DNA of 64,000 bases, from the NCBI GenBank assembly GCA_030849805.1, contig JASANZ010002207.1:1-64000 (forward strand), in the 5' to 3' direction. A program made the position numbers and the translations under genes. The notes under the pieces were generated by a model. The model was not told the origin of the DNA. It ran no database searches and worked only from the letters and a program-made list of their open reading frames with translations. Shown here piece by piece: positions 30,677 through 40,379 of this stretch. Position 1 is the stretch's first letter. Each line of letters begins with the position of its first letter. This stretch comes from Sergeia podlipaevii (Eukaryota > Euglenozoa > Kinetoplastea > Trypanosomatida > Trypanosomatidae).

Positions 30677-33676
30677 TCACGACGTGGAAGAAAGGACTGC
30701 CTTCTTGAGGGCTAGAATACTGCCGCGCTTCTCCATCAGCTCCTTGATGGTGGCCTCTTCGCCATAGTCATCTAGCCAGTTTGAGATCTCTTGCACAGTC
30801 TCACGCCACGGCCGTGCGTGCTCCACGGTGGTATCGGTAGCCCCAGACTGCTGCTGCTGCTCTTGACCCTCCTCTTGAAGCGGGTCCCCTGCGCGCTCCC
30901 AGGCATCATTGGACTTGATGGCAAGCACCGCAGCCTCAATGTCGTTGCGCAGAGAGCTATGCAAGAACTTTTTATCGTCGTGCGCCTGCAGAGCACGAAT
31001 CACCTGCCGCGACGCGTTGAGTTCCTTCTTATTGAGGTTAAAGCCTTCAATCAAAGGTGTGTCGGCTTCCTTGTCCTTGGACTTGTTACCGGCGTGGCTT
31101 GCAGGTTCTACAGTGTCCGCCTCATTACTGATCACAGTAAGTGGGAGGAAGCGAGTAATCATATGGGTGGACACAACCCTCGTATGTGGGGCAGGCGCCG
31201 TCCCCTCCGTTGCCTCAGCGACTTCCTCTGCCGTCAGATTCTTTGCTATGTCAGCGTCCATCACCACCACAACCTCCTCCTCCTCCTCAGTTTGCGGATG
31301 CTGCTCACCTTCCAAGCTGCTGCTTTCTTCATCGCCATCAGTAAGTGTCTCTGGTACCGCCGTTGTCACTGCCTCAACTGCAGGTCCTTCCGACGCTGTT
31401 GAAGTCGTCGTCTCCACCACCTCAGAAGCAAGCACTGTCTTGATAAAGATAGCCCTTAGGTAGGCCTTGTTCACGTAGGGCAAGCCGCTCTCCGAAACTG
31501 CCGCCTCCACCACCACCTCTGTTGACTCGAGCGCAAGTGTGGTGCTGTGTGTGGCGTTACGCTTCGTGCCGTACTTGATCGCTTCTGCTTGAGAGGCCTC
31601 GATGGCGGCCGAAACGCCGGCAATGTGGTTGTGTTGCGCGAAACAGGCAGGACCGTCCACCATCACAGGAGGTGTCGCTGTGGGTGTAACAGCGTCTGTG
31701 CCAAAGCGTGTTGGGGCGGCAGTCTCCTGGATGAGAGGAGAGACAAACGTGAACACAAAGTCGCTTCTTCGATCCCTCAGCTTGATGCTCTTGAGGTCAG
31801 GCAGCATGGTTTCTCGAGTTGGGAAAAGCAAGTGCGCTTCTGACTCGATCGCCTGCATCTTCGCTCCATCCCCCACGACATCCACCTCCGTCTTTGGAGA
31901 GAGCGCGAAGCCAATGTCGTTCGTCAGCCACTCCCGTACCATAAAGCGCTGTACCCCAAGCTTTGCGCTCGGCACCGCCAAATACGCTGTCCCCATCACT
32001 GCTGCCTCATCTCCATTCAATGTTCTGTCCACCATGCCAGGCCCATAGCCCGCGCTAAGCACGGAGAGCAGCTTGGGCATGCGGGTAGCACCGCCAATCA
32101 CCTCAAAGCGGGATAGTTTGGCGACAGAAGGAACCATATCGGCAGCTGCGCTGAGGGCCTGATCTCGAACGGCCACGGCAGCTTCAAAGAGCGGCGCGCA
32201 GACGTCCTCAAAGGTGGCACGAGACAGACGAGTGCTGAAGACTTTGCGTGTGTGTGCCGCCGCCCCATCGGAGGCTGCTGCAACCCCTTCCACCTCAACT
32301 ATTGCTTCCTTGTTAGCTGAGAGTGTCTCTCGGGCACGCGTGGCAGCGCGCAAGAGACTCACCCGCTTGCGCGCATGCTCCTGTCGCTCCAGCGCTGTGA
32401 GGGAGGACAATTGGACACCCAGGACAGACCCGTTGAGAAAGGTCTGATCCCAGTAGTTGGCAATGCACTCATCAAAGGTCTTCCCACCGAGCGTTTGATT
32501 CATGGCCATCGCTTTCATTGTTATGACTCCCTCTAGCCCAGGCGAGTGCCGCGTCATGGAGGGTGGCACAGTGGAGAATTCAAAGAGGGCGGCTTCGGTC
32601 TGTCGGCTGCCAATATCGTAGATCATGATGTACGCTGGCTCCGCGCCAGCTGTGCGGGCAGGGAAGACCTGCTGTGCCTTGAGATACGCCAGCTGCGTCG
32701 CCGCCGCGGTGGTGCTGTGCACGAGACGCACAACACGCATGCCGGAAAGTGCACCAGCGTCTACCATCGCTTGACGCTGCGACAGCGAGGCAAACGTTGG
32801 GACAGTCACTGCGGCGTAGCGCACCGCAGTATTCGTGGTAGCAGCAGCAGTGCGATCTTCTGACGAAGCAGCGGCCTTGCCACTAGTACCATCACCAGCT
32901 GTAACCATGTTGTGACTGCGGGCCTGTAGAATGCGCTGAACATCTTCGTCAGAAACGCGGTTCTCATCGCGGTCTGCCTTCTCCGCCATGTGTCGTGCGT
33001 AGCCTAAAAGCATAGAAACGAGCTCATCGGCGCTGTACGTGACCGCATCATCGGTGGCACTGTTGCTGTCGTGCTGCTGCTTCTTTTCCGTGTTCATAAT
33101 GCTGGTGGTGGCAACGTATGGCAGACGCACCCCGAGTCTGTCCCGTGGAGCCACAGTAACCACCTCACACTGAAAGTTAGACTCCACTACTTGACGCAGT
33201 GCGTTGATTTCTACGTCGTTTTCGTTCGATGACCTTGCTGCGCTGGTGTTGTGCTGGCCAAGGAGCAGTGCAGGACTGCAGACCACCTGGGACGGAAAAC
33301 GAGGTCCAAGCGCGAGCGCCTGCTCCGCGAAACTCCTTTCCAGCTCAAACCCCCCTGCTGCTTCTCCTGCAGATACTGCTGTGATGCCAGCGTTCTTCTT
33401 GAAGTAGCGGAAGGCGATGCACGGGGGACTCTTGCGATTGGTTTGGTCATTCAGCACGATGCTGACGGAGCTCTGTGATGAACTAGCAGCAGCAGCAGGA
33501 CTAAACTCTTGCCGGAAGGCAGCCACCTTCATAGAGTTCGCACCCATGTCGACCGCGAGCAGTTGCGTCTCTACGACTGCTAGTGCTTTAGACGTGAGCA
33601 GGCAGCAGACTAGGAGGAGGGCGATGAGGCGGAGCTGACGCCTTGCTGAGCGCCTCAATGTGAGAACTGTACCCAT
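30677..33676 (-). CDS. GRP170/HYOU1-type ER HSP70 (HSP110/GRP170 family, 999 aa)
   Basis: The open frame reaches 33754, but that codon is GTG and lies upstream of a likely splice acceptor; the ATG at 33676 (MGTVLTLRRSARRQ) gives a good signal peptide: basic n-region, a Leu-rich core (LIALLLVCCLLTSKALA) and a cleavage site before VVETQLL. The HSP70 ATPase domain follows: phosphate-1 loop AVDMGANSMKV, phosphate-2 region YIMIYDIGSRQTEAALFEF, and adenosine motif FEVIGGATRMPKLLSVL. The substrate-binding part is enlarged by an acidic, Thr/Val/Glu-rich insert typical of the GRP170 branch, then a helical lid containing LNKKELNASRQVIRAL. GRP170 proteins serve as nucleotide-exchange factors for BiP and as holdases in the ER lumen. 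The protein ends AVLSSTS, with no KDEL-type signal. Family confidence is high; the retention mechanism is unknown. Confidence 0.9.
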   Translation of the reverse strand: MGTVLTLRRSARRQLRLIALLLVCCLLTSKALAVVETQLLAVDMGANSMKVAAFRQEFSPAAAASSSQSSVSIVLNDQTNRKSPPCIAFRYFKKNAGITAVSAGEAAGGFELERSFAEQALALGPRFPSQVVCSPALLLGQHNTSAARSSNENDVEINALRQVVESNFQCEVVTVAPRDRLGVRLPYVATTSIMNTEKKQQHDSNSATDDAVTYSADELVSMLLGYARHMAEKADRDENRVSDEDVQRILQARSHNMVTAGDGTSGKAAASSEDRTAAATTNTAVRYAAVTVPTFASLSQRQAMVDAGALSGMRVVRLVHSTTAAATQLAYLKAQQVFPARTAGAEPAYIMIYDIGSRQTEAALFEFSTVPPSMTRHSPGLEGVITMKAMAMNQTLGGKTFDECIANYWDQTFLNGSVLGVQLSSLTALERQEHARKRVSLLRAATRARETLSANKEAIVEVEGVAAASDGAAAHTRKVFSTRLSRATFEDVCAPLFEAAVAVRDQALSAAADMVPSVAKLSRFEVIGGATRMPKLLSVLSAGYGPGMVDRTLNGDEAAVMGTAYLAVPSAKLGVQRFMVREWLTNDIGFALSPKTEVDVVGDGAKMQAIESEAHLLFPTRETMLPDLKSIKLRDRRSDFVFTFVSPLIQETAAPTRFGTDAVTPTATPPVMVDGPACFAQHNHIAGVSAAIEASQAEAIKYGTKRNATHSTTLALESTEVVVEAAVSESGLPYVNKAYLRAIFIKTVLASEVVETTTSTASEGPAVEAVTTAVPETLTDGDEESSSLEGEQHPQTEEEEEVVVVMDADIAKNLTAEEVAEATEGTAPAPHTRVVSTHMITRFLPLTVISNEADTVEPASHAGNKSKDKEADTPLIEGFNLNKKELNASRQVIRALQAHDDKKFLHSSLRNDIEAAVLAIKSNDAWERAGDPLQEEGQEQQQQSGATDTTVEHARPWRETVQEISNWLDDYGEEATIKELMEKRGSILALKKAVLSSTS

Positions 33677-33732
33677 TTTTTTCCCTCTTGATACCCTCTT
33701 TAATAAAATTTCGTTTCCCTCCGCTGTAGGCT

Positions 33733-33734
33733 CT
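33733..33734 (-). promoter_or_regulatory. Predicted spliced-leader acceptor for the GRP170-like gene
   Basis: Minus strand: a CT dinucleotide tract at about 33768-33780 and further pyrimidines (GTGCTTTCTATTGAAG) ending at 33733. A 56-nt 5' UTR would result, ruling out translation from codons above 33733. Confidence 0.5.
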
Positions 33735-34445
33735 TCAATAGAAAGCACAGACACACAGACAACGCGAGAGAGAGAGAGCTTTTGGCGCGATACGCAGAAT
33801 TACGAAATATAGATATCTTCCTTGGGTGTTGATGTGTGAGGCTTTGATTAAGGTGTGTAGGTACTTCCCGATATAAATGTGTATATGTGTACTTGGTATC
33901 TAGAGCATGTGTTACGTGCAGAGAGAGAGGGAGAGAAAACAGATGCGGTGGCAAGAAAAATGATCAAGAAACACGTATAAAGCCTGTATACTCCGATTAA
34001 AATATACGCATTTACATCTGTGCGGGTGCCATATAGTTGAGTGAGTGTCTTCACGCAGCACACCGAGAGAGAGAGAGAGAGGAAAGGCGCGCATAGGTGT
34101 GACGCCAATGTAGAATAAATATGTATACTTTAAACAGACAGATATGAGGAGGAAAACACAAATACATGAAAGTACTATAGGGGGTATCCACGAAGAGACA
34201 AAGCATTGTACGCTTATACGTTTCCATTTCCTTTTCTCTCCCGCGATCAGCTGATGTGCTGTCCTGTAAGAAACAAATGTCAACAACAACTACTACTACA
34301 TCAACAAATTTACTTTCTGGTATCATCGATGTGGGCCAGTGTGAAAGTGTCTGCGCTCGCGTGCACTCTCTTCTTTTCCCTTTTCGAAGCGGGAAGAAGA
34401 GAGATGGATATCATAATAGTAGTAGGAAAACTCTACTGTTCTTTC

Positions 34446-34464
34446 TCTCTCTCTCTCTCTCTTT
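34446..34464. repeat. (CT)9 microsatellite
   Basis: Uninterrupted CT repeat on the plus strand in intergenic DNA. Confidence 0.9.
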
Positions 34465-35493
34465 TCAATTTCCTCTATATCCCAGCTTGATATTCTAACA
34501 CGCACACACACACACACACAATATTGCAATAACTCCCCCTTTTTTGCTTTGATGAAGGATAAAGGATGACATATGCGAGGATGCATAGCCTAGCACATAT
34601 TTAAAGAAGAAACAAACGAAAAAAAAGAAAACAAAATCAACGACGCACACACGCACACATAAAAAAAAAAAAAACAAGCTACTATAACAATCACTGCAAT
34701 AATTTCGCATGATTCATGTCATCTACACCAATGGGAAAACAAAGCAAAGCAAAGCAACAACTTCGCAAATAACTTCCCCTTTTTTTCTTTCGTTTCATAA
34801 GTAGATAATATATAAGGAAAAAAAATAGAGTGGTGATAATAGTTTTATTTTCGAAAAGAAATCCAACATAACAAGAACGTAAAGCAACTTTAAATGTTCC
34901 CTCCTTGTATATAAAAGATAAAAAAAAATAATAATAATAATAATAATAAAAGAAGGGGGAAAATAATAATAGCAAAGCAATCTGCTCAAGAAGATGATAC
35001 AAGCAAGAAAGAAAGAAAATCACAATAACAATAACGGAAAGCCATCGATCAATGTCTTTCCTAATGATTACAAACAAACAAACATCAAATTCATCAACAA
35101 AGGATGGAAGAAACACATATACCAGTCTACATTCGCCAACTCATTACTCGCATTTCATTTTGAATATATATATATACATATATGACACTGGTAAACACAA
35201 TTTTTTTTTTTAAAAATAGAGCACAGAAAGGGTTCTATACCATTAGAAAGAGAGAGCACATGAAGAGTGCTGGTGAGCAAAAATATATATATATCCTTCC
35301 TTACAAAGGAAAGCAACAACAGCAACAAAAACCAATGTCTCCTTCCATGTTTTTGTGGTCTTGTCCTCGCACACAAGGACGTACACCTGCTCGCTTGCAC
35401 GTTGACACATATGTACAAGTGTACATCTCCTGGTAGTTACACGTTGCGCGCACTGCAGTTGCTCTCCCTTCATATATATATGTATGTTAGTGA

Positions 35494-35517
35494 GGGACGG
35501 GGGGGGGGGGAGGGAGG
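35494..35517 (+). other. G-rich tract (quadruplex potential)
   Basis: A run of about 12 G flanked by GGG and GGGAGG on the plus strand, which is the template strand for the minus-strand genes. Confidence 0.5.
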
Positions 35518-35922
35518 TGTGTGTGTTTGTTTGTGTGTATAAGAAAGCATTGTTCGCTTTATTACTTTTTTGCCACGTCTACAGGTCTGCGCCCTTTTCT
35601 TTCCCTCATTATCTCAATGTGTATGCATAGGCGTGTGTGTGTGCGTGCGCGCGCGCGGGTCCGAAAATACAGCTCACTGGGCCAAGTGAGATCCGGCGGA
35701 GACACGCTCACAAAAAAAATCTGGTGGAGAAAGAGAAAGGGTGCGAGAGGGGAAGGGAGGAGAAAGAAAAAAAAAGGACGAGGAGAAGGATGAGAAGAAG
35801 GCAAACAAACATAAAAACTATTCAATATATATATACAAAAAAGAAGAAACAAACACACAGAAAAAAGATGCACATAGAAAAAATAAAACTTAATATTTCA
35901 CCATTTGCGTGCTCGTGTGTAT

Positions 35923-35951
35923 GGGGGTTGAGGGGTAGGGTAGGGTAGGGG
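35923..35951 (+). other. G-rich tract with GGGTA repeats (quadruplex potential)
   Basis: The plus strand shows five G runs of three to five bases spaced by TA, TTGA or similar, matching the G3N1-7 rule. It lies about 200 nt downstream of the stop codon of the 1132-aa gene and is C-rich in the transcript. The unit is GGGTA, not the TTAGGG telomere repeat of kinetoplastids. Confidence 0.55.
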
Positions 35952-36148
35952 TAAAAAGGAAGTGAGCTATATAGGTAAGCACAATAGTAAGCGTTTGCTG
36001 GCGACGTATATGCAGACAAACAAACAAACATCGACACGATCACAAAAAAAGAAAACAACAACATCAATAGCCAAAGTGGAACGATGGCAACACATCCACA
36101 GAATAGACAGCGCGCGCGCGCAGCCTCCTTTCACATCTTTTTTCCCTC

Positions 36149-39100
36149 TCATGGAAAAACTATATTTCGCAGAATGCGCTCAAGGCCATTGTGATACTCC
36201 ATGATGATGTGACGTCTCGCTGACCGCTCTGTCTTTCTCAGTACAGTGGATTGCGGATCCTGCAGTGCAGCAACGTCCTCCCCCGCGACGCCACCGCCGC
36301 CGCTGCCAGGAGAGTTCGGGAGGGAGGCAGAGTTTTCAACGGGAACGTATGGCCGCCGTTTAAATGCCTTCACCGCCGTAGCAATCCTGTCGTACGGAGG
36401 CTGCTGCCTGCTGCTCTCGCGTGACTCGTGTGCACGGAGAGCGCTAGCGGTGAGGAGAGCCACCACGCATTTGGGGGCGTCCTCTTCTCCACCACTTCGC
36501 TGCTCCTCGTCCTGCATTTTGTTCCGCAATGAAGTTGACACAGCAGACGAGAGCGACGTGGATGCAATCGCCCTGGTGGAGGAGGCCTTACCGCCCAAGG
36601 TGTTGCTGTTTGCGTTGGTGTTTACGATACCGCTACTAGTGCTATTCTTGTTATTGCTGTTCGGAACTGAACTTGCCCTCTTCTTAGTATTGCTGCCACT
36701 GGTGTTGCTTTCCTCAGCACTTCGCGGTGCACTGATGCTCTTGGCGGTGAGGACGTGATAAGGTGGTGACTGTTGTGAGTAAAGATGATGAGGTTGGTGT
36801 TGCTGCTGGAAGTGATGATGTGGCTGCATGGTTTCAGAGAGCGCACCAGGCAGCTCCAGCGACGTTGGTACGTTGTCACCACAACTACCACTACTTGCTG
36901 CTGCTGCTGCTGCCACCACCGCTGCTGCTGCTGCTGCTGTCACCACCGCTGCTGTGGCTACCGCCATTGCGCTCGTGCTCCCTCCAGTCAAGTACCCTGC
37001 GAGTTCTCTGCGAGGCATGCTATTGCGTGTAGTGCTTAGACTGGCTTCTACGGAGTGTGTAGCGGCTGACACTGTCACACGATCGTTCGACACCATCTCG
37101 CTGCAGCTGCTTGTGGGAGAGGTACCTCCAGCGTCGCCTGCTGCTGCTGCTGTTGTGGCCAGGATCGGTGCCAGAATAGGACGGACAGGACTGCTACTAG
37201 TACTGATGCAATGTTGTTCCTGCTGTTGTTGCGGCTGCTGTTGCGAGTGAATATGAAATGTGGACGCAATCGATGCCACCGCCTCCGCAGATATTCCATC
37301 CTGACTGTTGTTGCCTACTTGCTGTGTGGACACCCCAGGGCTTGATGACAGCCTGGATTCAATGACAGACACCACGCCAGCTGCCGACACGTATTGCTTT
37401 GAAGTATCCACATTAGGCCGTGCGGTGGTGGCGAAGCACTGCTCAGTGTTGATAGACTGAGCCTGACATTCATCGTCCTCCATCATGTTCTTATCATCCT
37501 TAGCAACACCGCCGTCCCCACCGCTCTGCTGTCTAGGAGAACCGCATCTGCTAGCACTTGTAGGGCCACTGCTATCATCATCGACTTCATCATCCTCGCT
37601 CCTGGTCAGCATAGAAGTCAGCAGTGTCGGGTGCATTCCTCGCTGTGGCGCTTGCAGCCTCAGCGCGGAGATGAGAAGGTGATCCATCGTGCGGCCAAGT
37701 CGTGTCTCCAGCCTGGCTCTGCGTGCTGCTTCCTTGGTGCTTACATTTACCCTATGCACCTCCTCTGCAGCCTTCACATCATCTGGCTGTGAATAGTCGC
37801 CATCGTCTTTCCAGGTAGACCGGTGTGAGCACGTGGAAATTGAATTCTCTCCGAACATACGGCTCTGACACCCAGGAATGTTGCCGCCGCATCCAGGACT
37901 GCCAAAGGAAACTTGCTCAAATCTACTGAAACTGGTGCTGCGGCTGTTCAACGGGTTGTCGTGACTCGCTTCATGACTTTCGCCATCCACTGACGTGACG
38001 TGACCTTGCCGTCGCCGCTGCTGCATGGGAGTTCTACTCAAGGCACCTCGAGCGGGGATGATGCTTGGGGGATTGCTGCTGCTGATGCTGCCTGGAAACG
38101 CAATATAGCACTTCCCTTCGTTCGAAGTGGGCGACGAGTGTGATCCACCACCACCACGTGGATAGACAGGAAGTTGCCCAAGACCGCCGCCGGCGGTGGC
38201 CGGGGCTGAGTTTTTGTCAGGTAAGCGCCAAAACGGGAGGTCCTTCACACCGCGATTGGTGCTGCTGCTGCCGCTGTTCCCAAGACTGACCCCTGACGCC
38301 AGCGCCAAAGGTGGGGCTTGCGAGCTGCGTGTACAGTCACCAGACTCCACAATGCGGCAGATAGACACCCAGTGTCTCCACTCGGTGAACAGAACATGTA
38401 GTCGCTGATGCTCCAATAGCTGCAACACGGTCAAAGCCACCTTGTCAGCTGCGCAGACTCTCCCTGTGTCACCGCCGCTAACCGTCTCTGCAGGTTCCGT
38501 CGTGATTAGATTCAAGTTACTCGTCTCCTGCTGCTGTTCCTGCAGAGGTGCGTGCTGAGGTATCTCCAGTGGTGGTGACCGTTGATGGTGGCCTGTACGG
38601 GTGACCAGCGCGCATCTAGGAGCTACAAGGTCCTTCCGCCGCTGCTGCTGTTGCTGCTGTTGTGGTTGCTGATCTGTAGTGGGAGTGCTTGCTTCTAACA
38701 CCACCGCTTGTGTTGGTGAGCAGAAGGAGGAAGCCGTCGTCACTACCGTCGCAGTTGCTGGAGCGTTCGCTGCTTCTATGTTACCCACGTTTGCCGCTGC
38801 TGCACACTTGTTTGGGGATGCATTAAGCGATGGCTTGCGCGAGGTGTTAGCAGTGCGCGGGGCGGTGGTGTCTATATCGGTGCACACATAGAGCTGCCTT
38901 GCTGGACGCGCCGCCGTGGCCTGGCCGCCACCAAAGGAGAAGAGACTGCCAGAAGTAGAACCGTTTTTGTTGTTGTTGTCGTCGTTAAAACTGCCATTGC
39001 AACCTCTATTACCGCCGCCACCGCCTCCATTCATCTCAAGCGAGAACACAGGGTCGTCGTTCAGCACCCCCCCGTTACCACCACAATCAGTGCTGGTAAT

Positions 39101-39547
39101 AATACTAGGGCGTGCTAGGCCGAGCGGCGTGTTTTCTGTCGTCACTGCCACTGCTGTGGTGGAGGATGCGTGGTAGGCGGTGCGAGGATGAGCTTTACCA
39201 CCGCAGTGGTTCCCGCCACCACTTTGGGTGTTTTCTCTCTCTTTTTCTTTCGTCGAGACTATGTCAAATCCTGGGTTGAACCTTGGTGAGGACTCCGTGG
39301 ATGCCACTCGACTAGAGAGCCTACTGGGTGACGCCTGCGACAGTCGACGCGCCGCGAGAACGCTGATTGCAGATCGTGAAGGAACAAAGTGATCAGACGC
39401 TGCTTGTGCCGGAGATGCCTCCGCGAGTGGAAGGGGCTTCTTGACCTCGACGCTAACGTGCGGTGTCGAGGATACCGATGAGCTTGTTGGCACCTTCGAC
39501 GAGGGAGAGTAGCCTGATGCGGTAGCTTCAGTAATCTCTGACGTCAT
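36149..39547 (-). CDS. Hypothetical low-complexity protein (1132 aa)
   Basis: The ATG at 39547 (MTSEITEATASGY) is the first true start; the frame extends five codons further to a GTG and lies just inside a strong splice acceptor. The protein is dominated by Ser, Ala, Asn, Gln and Gly, with Gln runs near residues 300 and 790 and an Ala-rich run near 890-915 that is unusually long. Three blocks are less biased: about 380-415 (VLQLLEHQRLHVLFTEWRHW), about 630-670 (ARRARLETRLGRTMDHLLIS), and the C-terminus (RIATAVKAFKRRPYVP, then ARRHIIMEYHNGLERILRN). The Trp-containing helix near 400 vaguely resembles Sfi1-type helices but is single. No signal peptide or transmembrane segment. No family recognised; likely a cytosolic or nuclear scaffold, by inference only. 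Confidence 0.8.
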   Translation of the reverse strand: MTSEITEATASGYSPSSKVPTSSSVSSTPHVSVEVKKPLPLAEASPAQAASDHFVPSRSAISVLAARRLSQASPSRLSSRVASTESSPRFNPGFDIVSTKEKERENTQSGGGNHCGGKAHPRTAYHASSTTAVAVTTENTPLGLARPSIITSTDCGGNGGVLNDDPVFSLEMNGGGGGGNRGCNGSFNDDNNNKNGSTSGSLFSFGGGQATAARPARQLYVCTDIDTTAPRTANTSRKPSLNASPNKCAAAANVGNIEAANAPATATVVTTASSFCSPTQAVVLEASTPTTDQQPQQQQQQQRRKDLVAPRCALVTRTGHHQRSPPLEIPQHAPLQEQQQETSNLNLITTEPAETVSGGDTGRVCAADKVALTVLQLLEHQRLHVLFTEWRHWVSICRIVESGDCTRSSQAPPLALASGVSLGNSGSSSTNRGVKDLPFWRLPDKNSAPATAGGGLGQLPVYPRGGGGSHSSPTSNEGKCYIAFPGSISSSNPPSIIPARGALSRTPMQQRRRQGHVTSVDGESHEASHDNPLNSRSTSFSRFEQVSFGSPGCGGNIPGCQSRMFGENSISTCSHRSTWKDDGDYSQPDDVKAAEEVHRVNVSTKEAARRARLETRLGRTMDHLLISALRLQAPQRGMHPTLLTSMLTRSEDDEVDDDSSGPTSASRCGSPRQQSGGDGGVAKDDKNMMEDDECQAQSINTEQCFATTARPNVDTSKQYVSAAGVVSVIESRLSSSPGVSTQQVGNNSQDGISAEAVASIASTFHIHSQQQPQQQQEQHCISTSSSPVRPILAPILATTAAAAGDAGGTSPTSSCSEMVSNDRVTVSAATHSVEASLSTTRNSMPRRELAGYLTGGSTSAMAVATAAVVTAAAAAAVVAAAAAASSGSCGDNVPTSLELPGALSETMQPHHHFQQQHQPHHLYSQQSPPYHVLTAKSISAPRSAEESNTSGSNTKKRASSVPNSNNKNSTSSGIVNTNANSNTLGGKASSTRAIASTSLSSAVSTSLRNKMQDEEQRSGGEEDAPKCVVALLTASALRAHESRESSRQQPPYDRIATAVKAFKRRPYVPVENSASLPNSPGSGGGGVAGEDVAALQDPQSTVLRKTERSARRHIIMEYHNGLERILRNIVFP

Positions 39548-39570
39548 ATATATATTATACACTCAAGGTA

Positions 39571-39572
39571 CT
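39571..39572 (-). promoter_or_regulatory. Predicted spliced-leader acceptor for the 1132-aa gene
   Basis: Minus strand: TTTTTCTTATCTTTTTAG ends at 39571, a near-ideal pyrimidine tract and AG only 23 nt before the ATG at 39547. Confidence 0.6.
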
Positions 39573-40343
39573 AAAAAGATAAGAAAAATAATTGAAAAAA
39601 AAATGCGCAATTAGTAACAAACTACCTGCTTTTTGTGTTTGCTTGTATGTGGGAAACTACAGTGATCAACAAAAAAACAACGGCAAAAAAAAAGTTCACA
39701 AGAGAACAGGGGAGGGGGTATGAGGAGGAACAGCAAAAAACTAAACAATCACCCTCCAAAAAACAAGGAAAAAATATATAGCACACCTATAAGTGAAATG
39801 AATACTAGTGCACAAAGCAAAGAGAAGAAAAAGAAGTGATTGAAAGCCAATATATATATAAAAGTATGTGCACCACCCCACTCGCAGCACGACAAGTGCG
39901 TATGCTACGCTTATGTTGTGTGCAGTGTATACTTCTTGAGCGCGTTTGTAGGTGCACGTGTATGTTGTATGAGCACAATGCGCCCTTTGCGGAAAAAAAA
40001 AAAAGAAGTAGAGCAAAGAAAAAAAAAAAGCTAATAATGAAAAAAAAAATGCAAACGAGTAAAGGATTTTTTTTAAAAAAAATATCACACGTAAAGAAAA
40101 TAGATAACTAAATGTATACAAAACGAATTCTACTTGCAGATGTGCTGTCCCGCTTTTGGGGAGATACGAAAAGACAGCAACACCGCGATGAAATAATAGA
40201 GTGCAAAAGTAAAGCCTGTGTGTGTGGTATATGTATATAAAGGTATAATATGCACCCACCCAGGATCTAAGAAGTACTCAGATCTGAAGATATGTATCAA
40301 GGCACGCACTTACTCAAAAAGAAAGAAAGATTGATTTTGTGTC

Positions 40344-40351
<8 letters not shown>

Positions 40352-40378
<27 letters not shown>

Positions 40379-40379
40379 T
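40352..40379. repeat. (TA)14 microsatellite
   Basis: Uninterrupted TA repeat in intergenic DNA. Confidence 0.9.

Larger units (their letters stand above)
33677..36148. other. Long intergenic region (2.5 kb)
   Basis: The longest gap in the window, between the 1132-aa gene and the GRP170-like gene. It contains (CT)/(AG) tracts, (AAT) repeats near 34930-34950, two G-rich tracts and alternating purine-pyrimidine DNA near 35635-35660 and 36108-36121. The open frames in it (up to about 141 codons) are Phe/Tyr/Lys-rich homopolymer products. I see no gene; a non-coding RNA cannot be excluded by eye. Confidence 0.55.

Noticed and set aside
35931..35951. Telomere-like repeat
   Set aside because: The unit is GGGTA with irregular G runs, not TTAGGG, and it lies inside a continuous gene array.
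39741..40259. 172-codon minus-strand open frame
   Set aside because: Phe/Tyr/Leu-rich translation of pyrimidine tracts in AT-rich spacer; no domain, no GC-rich codon use.
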